NCBI GenBank assembly: GCA_003024175.1
Contig: MDYQ01000026.1
Location: forward strand, 1-64,000
Origin: Planoprotostelium fungivorum
Taxonomy: Eukaryota; Evosea; Variosea; Cavosteliida; Cavosteliaceae
Direction: 5' to 3'
Length of the DNA stretch: 64,000 nucleotides
Position 1 is the stretch's first letter. Each line of letters begins with the position of its first letter. The notes below the pieces were generated by a model. That model saw only the letters and a program-made list of their open reading frames with translations. It made no database searches and was not told the origin of the DNA. Below are positions 59,807 to 64,000 of the stretch, piece after piece. The position numbers were made by a program, and so were the translations under genes.

Positions 59807-61024
59807 ATGACCGATTTAACAGCAGAGGTGATTCAATCGTCCCTTCCCTACCAGGCACTATGTTTTCTGACGCGAATCATGCAGAATGAAAGATTGAAGG
59901 AACAGCTTGCGAAATCACAGAAGGATCTGTCACGACTCAAGATGCATCTTATGGAAGTAGAAGAATTGCACACGTCTGACACGATTGCTAAGGAGGATCT
60001 CATCACACAGCTTCAGCAGGAGTAAGACATCATATCCATCTCCATCCATCGCACAATAACTTCCCTTTCCCGTCTGTGACTCACCAGCAGATTGATCGAA
60101 GTGCGAAAGAAACAAGCCGATCAATCGATCCACGAACGCCAACAGAGTCACCTACAGGAGACGATACGTCAGCAACAAGAACAGCTCGCACAGTCTAATG
60201 AGGCATTGTCCAATCTTCAAAACGTATTGGAACAATTCCAATCCGATCAACAGGTTCTCATCGAGGAGAAGCTATCGGGCCTGAGAAAAGAAGTATCATC
60301 TCTGAAATCAGAGCTCGCAACCTCACAGAATGTCATCGCATCACTGAAGGTGATAATCGAAATGAGATCGATCGTTGACATCATCCAAGAATGTGGGAGA
60401 GAGATGTACGGCAGCAGAGAGCACCGTCCGTTCTCTTCAAGAAGAAATCTCACAGAAGACACGAAATTACATCAAACTACAAGAAGAAGGTGACTTCGAC
60501 TGTTCATGTTCCACTCACACCATCATCAGTCGAGCCTCTTCGCAAGGCATTCGAACAGACTCTCAGCCGTCTGACGAGTTTCGCGAAGAACGAAGAGAAC
60601 ATGATCGAAAAGTGAGAGATGTGCGATGACGCGTGAGACTGATGGAGGCAGACGCATGATCACGAGCCTCCTTCTCTCTTACTTTGGAGGTCAAGCGAAT
60701 AAGAAGGAAGTCTTAGAGCTGATGAGTAAGCTGCTGGGTCTGTCTGATCAAGAGAAGGCGGCGGTGAGTTTTTCTCAGTTTCCGATGGATTGAAGCGTTG
60801 TAGATCGGACTGACGAGCCGTTCGTCGTGGTCAGTGATACCTTTCATGGGCTCGAACGCAAACAAAACGGTCACCGCGGGAGAGAAGGTGAGAGGAGGAG
60901 CATGCGATGGAGGGTGATGTGTCATCAGAACATCACGGATCTGTGGGTCGATTTTCTCTTGCAAGAAGCGGAGAAGGTGGAGAAGGCCGAGCAGATACAA
61001 CAGCAGGGCAGCAATGGAACGTGA
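59807..61024 (+). CDS. GRAB-domain golgin, GMAP-210/Rud3-like
   Basis: Golgi tethering protein. ATG 59807 gives MTDLTAEVIQSSLPYQALCF, then long coiled-coil exons (NERLKEQLAKSQKDLSRLKM, QQEQLAQSNEALSNLQNVLE, GLRKEVSSLKSELATSQNVI). The C-terminal exons carry a GRAB (GRIP-related Arf-binding) domain: RRMITSLLLSYFGGQANKKE, then VLELMSKLLGLSDQEKAAIG. This matches the Rud3/GMAP-210 pattern RRxVTNLLLxFL...KxExLxxIxxxLxWxxEQxxxxGL. After it, NITDLWVDFLLQEAEKVEKA resembles the conserved LWxxFLxxE segment. GRAB domains bind Arf1-GTP at the cis-Golgi. The protein is short for this family (roughly 320 residues), so the coiled coil is much reduced compared with GMAP-210. TGA at 61022-61024. Confidence 0.8.
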
Positions 61025-61198
61025 TCTGAATTCAAATGGATGGAGTATCGTGCAGAGAATGGAGCGTACATTGTAAAATACAAACGTTCGTCTTCTGGCT
61101 ATGTTCTTTGCATTTGTGTTCACCTCATTCCACGATCTAATTTACGGTTTCAATCAGCAAGTTGATCATAGAATGACGTCGATTACAAGTTTATCTCT

Positions 61199-61759
61199 TC
61201 AAAAGACCACGAGTGAAAGGAGAGTGGCCACCAGCATCACGGAGACAGTGTGAACAGATGCATCTGAACCGGGGAAGATTTGGAAACTGAGATAATACAT
61301 GGACGTTTCTGTCAGATAGCCGGACGAGCCTGTGTAGCAACTGGGGATGTTGTGGACCTCCCCGTAGTACACTTTAGTATAAGAGGGAGCTCCGTTGCAG
61401 TCTTGACCCAAGAAGACCTTGTCGAAGCTGTCTTTCACCTGTTGCGGGGCGACATGAAACGATCCTCTAATGGACGTGGTCACTGAGTTCTGACTGGTGC
61501 AAGTCATGGGCGTGAAGCTCTCCACCCGCATCTGTTGTGTGCAATTCACATCAAAGTAGGTGAAGGATTGTGTGGCGGTGGATTTGGAGGCTCCGGTGCT
61601 CTTGCTATTCCCAGTGACTATGGCGTTCGGTATGCAGACGTCGAGGGCTGCCGCGGTGGCGTACATAGGGGTCTTGCAATCACTTGCGTAATAGGTGGCG
61701 ACGACCGCGTCAGCCTCGACGAAGGTGAGGGCGAGGAGGAGGATGAAGAAGCGCTTCAT
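61199..61759 (-). CDS. Secreted, probably GPI-anchored protein
   Basis: An intronless frame of 186 codons. ATG 61759 begins a signal peptide MKRFFILLLALTFVEADA. The mature part has about eight cysteines (YYASDCKTPMYATAA, DVCIPN, FDVNCTQQ, PMTCTS, GQDCNGAP, IPSCYTG) and N-glycosylation sites (NCT). It ends in a hydrophobic C-terminal stretch VSVMLVATLLSLVVF with no basic tail after it, as in GPI-anchor signals; a DASVH segment just upstream could hold the attachment site. Repeated C-T/S-x-P-M type segments suggest internal repeats. Likely a cell-surface protein; no family name recognised. Confidence 0.75.
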   Translation of the reverse strand: MKRFFILLLALTFVEADAVVATYYASDCKTPMYATAAALDVCIPNAIVTGNSKSTGASKSTATQSFTYFDVNCTQQMRVESFTPMTCTSQNSVTTSIRGSFHVAPQQVKDSFDKVFLGQDCNGAPSYTKVYYGEVHNIPSCYTGSSGYLTETSMYYLSFQIFPGSDASVHTVSVMLVATLLSLVVF

Positions 61760-61807
61760 GTTCGAGACGGTGTTCCTTTGAAGTGATAAAGCAGGTGAGC
61801 TTTTCGA

Positions 61808-61910
61808 ATTTGGGTCGGATGCCTTCGCATTTGGGTCGGATGCCTTCGCGTTTGGGTCGATGTCATTCGCATTGCGTCGATGTCAATTGCATTTGGGTCA
61901 TTACCTTTCG
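61808..61910. repeat. About 21-bp degenerate minisatellite, 5 copies
   Basis: Five imperfect units based on ATTTGGGTCGGATGCCTTCGC. The first two are identical and the later ones diverge. It starts about 50 bp upstream of the secreted-protein start codon, so it lies in or beside that promoter. Confidence 0.8.
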
Positions 61911-62967
61911 TGTCTTGGGAACTTGGATCCAACATGCGATCTACAGTCCATTATACAATTCGAAGCTTTTCTTTTGCACGATGACCTCTCTTCGACGACG
62001 GCTTCTTTAGACTCTGCTTGGCCTTCCATACCTACAATTCACTCAAGGCTCCTCTTCGCCTCCGCAACTCACGAGTCATCGTCCACTGCACAGTGGCCAT
62101 TACCTTTCCATCGGATCATCTTCTCATTACTGATCGAGTCGAACAGACGCAGGATGGCGAGAGACAAGACAACGTTGCGCTCCTCTACCACATCAAACGA
62201 CAGCAGTCAGCTCTTCTCTCTTCTCTCTGACGAATCAACGAGATCGAAGAAAGACTGTAGAGCTGTTGTCACTGTTGTGGCGAGCGAGAGACAGAGGCAG
62301 ATACCGTCAGACTCACCAACAACTCTCGCTGTTCTGTGCAGGCGCCAGTGCTTCTGCGCGACGTCTCTACAGAGCAGGGGGAACCGCACAGAGCCAGGCG
62401 TCGGACGTCTGCTCTGACCTGAGTGTCTGTCTCTTTCTCTTTGGAGAGGAGCAGCGCGAGGAAGGTATGCGAGTGTGGGTCAAGGATAAAGGACATGGCC
62501 AGACGTCCCAGGTACAGTCTCTGGCGTTCTCTTTCTCTCTCTCCTCTTCTGGACTTTTCTTCTGGTCTGCTATAATAAATATCGTCGTAAACACATATGT
62601 CGTTCTTGTATATCAGTAGCTTGAGCAGCCCTGATCGTATATTCATTTCGATCTACGTTCGTGGTCACGCAGCGAAGATAAATCGGTTTAATTGACCTTT
62701 CTGTGTTTCAAAGGTCTATCTTATTCTCTGTGGTCATACCTTCATGATCGACTCTGCACTTTGCACGGTGATCTGCAAGGACATGAGCGCCAACACCTCG
62801 CTACATATCTCATCAGTCTTCCACATCACATCTTCCGCATCACACCCCGGGTGTGATGTGTACGATTTTATCATTCACATCTCAATCAAGACTCCCTCGG
62901 TGTTTTCGTGCCGATTTTCATTTGTCGTGATGATGAGATCAACAGATGGAAGTTGGTTGATTCTTCT
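61911..62967. other. Region without a resolved gene (about 1.06 kb)
   Basis: Between the secreted-protein promoter and the 3' end of the PH/SH3 gene. Several frames are open on both strands around 62,000-62,620. A plus-strand frame at 62,060-62,230 (RNSRVIVHCTVAITFPSDHL, LLYHIKRQQSALL) looks somewhat coding, and 62,450-62,620 carries a hydrophobic end. I could not join them into one product. An inverted repeat occurs near 62,845-62,856 (CACCCCGGGTGTG). A small gene may be present. Confidence 0.35.
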
Positions 62968-64000
62968 TTATCGTAGATAAGGGTTCTCCAACTTGACTTT
63001 AAATCCTGGAAACCAACCCTTGCTCCCCGTTCTGTCGTTCGAACCGAACCACCACCCTCCGTTGTCTTGTTTCGTCACCTTTTCAAACGATCAGTACATC
63101 ATCTCTTCAAGATGATGAAGGAGATGGAGTACGATGATGGTCTCACCAAGATGACATCGTTGGATGAGAAATTGAGATCTTGTCGATCCGAACTCGTGTG
63201 GTCCTCTAACGCTTTTCCCTTCAATTTGACCCACGAGATGCTCGCTGGATTTGGCTTCGCCGCCAGAGGCTGCGCAAGCTTCACCGTTGCCCTCGGGCTC
63301 GACGATCCACTCGTAGAGGGTACCGCCTGGACGGTCGGTTGGCTCGTTGTAGTTGGGGCGTGAGCGAAGGCGGGTGCCATGGGTTTGGGGGGCTCCACTA
63401 CAACTGGATCGGATAATTTGACGGTGAGCCTGGCCGTTGAATTTGGCGTCACGTTTCTAGATGGATTCTGTTCCTTGACAGGTCTGATGACGGCAGCGGC
63501 GGCTGCGGGGGGTGCAGAGGTGGATTGGGGACGTACTGAAATCGAAGGTTGGCTGGTAGTGGCTGGAGGTTGGTTGTTTGTAGTCACCGGTGGTTGGCTA
63601 GTTGTAGCAGCTGGGTGTTGGCTAGTTGTAGTCACTAGAGGTTGGCTAGTTGTAGTCGCCGGTGGTTGGCTGGTTGTAGTCGCCGGTGGTTGGCTGGTTG
63701 TAGTCGCCGGTGGTTGGCTGGTTGTAGTCGCCGAGGGTGTCACCGTGGAGTTTTGCGAATCCGTTGCAGATAGACTCACCGAACCGATACGAGGTGAACC
63801 AGGTATCTGTGTGAACGACGTGTTCTGTTACGTATGAGTGCGCTCCTCTACTTCGATGCATCACCGCTCCCTCTGCTTCTGTGACCGTTTGGCTCATCTC
63901 GATGGCCAATCGAATGGCTGCCACCCACTCGTCCCTGTCTCTGTCGCTGGTTGCGGCTAAAAATAGATCCTTGTTCGTGATGGTTGGGTCTCCCACGACG
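62968..64000 (-). CDS. PH-repeat-SH3 adaptor protein (5' part outside window)
   Basis: Partial; the gene runs off the right edge. The first visible exon ends a PH domain: TITNKDLFLAATSDRDRDEW, then VAAIRLAIEMSQTV, with the conserved Trp of the last helix. A low-complexity region of eight-residue ATTTSQPP repeats comes next, then a Pro/Ala/Ser-rich linker. The C-terminus is an SH3 domain: KALEDHTSSDRQDLNFSSND, VILV, then after an intron KVTKQDNGGWWFGSNDRTGS and KGWFPGFKVKLENPYLR, with the WW, G-W-F-P and terminal V-x-L elements. The TAA is at 62968-62970. PH plus SH3 suggests a membrane-recruited signalling or actin adaptor. Full identity needs the missing N-terminus. Confidence 0.75.
63534..63735 (-). 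repeat. 24-bp coding repeat array (ATTTSQPP)
   Basis: About eight units of 24 bp in the PH/SH3 gene, minus-strand reading ATTTSQPP. The three copies nearest 63,735 are almost identical at DNA level, and those toward 63,534 are diverged (VTTTSQHP, VTTNNQPP). The gradient suggests recent growth at one end. Confidence 0.85.

Noticed and set aside
63379-63837. Val/Gly-rich plus-strand repeat protein
   Set aside because: It is the antisense of the ATTTSQPP coding repeat, which lies in frame between PH and SH3 domains.

Overview
The window is nuclear DNA of a unicellular eukaryote. Genes are packed head-to-head and tail-to-tail with gaps often of 50-150 bp, and almost every gene is cut by very short GT-AG introns, mostly about 38-50 nt with GTGAG/GTGAT donors. 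The gene set (CARMIL-type leucine-rich protein, SH3-RasGEF, RasGAP, IQ/DH-PH RhoGEF, GRAM-RhoGAP, SEY1/RHD3 GTPase, EF-hand proteins, and the otherwise mostly fungal Zn2Cys6 fold) fits a free-living amoebozoan, perhaps a protosteloid/variosean amoeba. This placement is an inference from gene content; there is no rRNA in the window to confirm it. I see no credible tRNA, rRNA, CRISPR, virus-like element or transposon.

Left part (1-12.4 kb): a proline-rich protein with PH and PX-like domains (minus), a GRAM-RhoGAP (plus), a divergent aspartokinase, a small uncertain gene, an SH3-SH3-RasGEF and a UBE2G2/Ubc7-type E2 (all minus). Centre-left (13-28 kb): a very long UTP20-type ribosome-biogenesis gene, a membrane-linked alpha/beta hydrolase whose intron carries a 13-bp minisatellite, an EF-hand protein with a myristoylation-type N-terminus, an ARMC7 homologue, the PP1 catalytic subunit and a 36-residue OST4-like membrane protein.

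Centre (28-44.4 kb): an EF-hand protein, a type I membrane receptor with fibronectin-III-like repeats, a TPT/SLC35-type transporter, a short CARMIL, a RasGAP, the only long intergenic space (37.85-39.63 kb, with perfect palindromes), a convergent pair of Zn2Cys6 transcription factors (at least one with a PAS domain), and a mitochondrial tyrosyl-tRNA synthetase with a readable targeting peptide. Right part (44.6-64 kb): an IQ/DH-PH RhoGEF, a Cys-rich methyltransferase-like gene whose stop codon abuts the RhoGEF stop, eIF2B gamma, a small zinc-ribbon protein, a large gene joining two AZUL zinc domains to a SWIM zinc finger, SEY1, a GMAP-210/Rud3-like GRAB golgin, a secreted GPI-type protein, and a PH/repeat/SH3 protein cut by the window edge.

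Many genes serve small-GTPase, actin and membrane-trafficking functions; the rest are housekeeping (ribosome assembly, translation initiation, mitochondrial translation, ubiquitin, PP1). The most novel item is the tandem-AZUL/SWIM gene (50,858-56,450): an apparent ubiquitin-system adaptor architecture with no HECT domain, which I do not know from described families. Exon joins below were made by eye, keeping reading frame across short GT-AG introns; CDS coordinates are outer limits that include introns.
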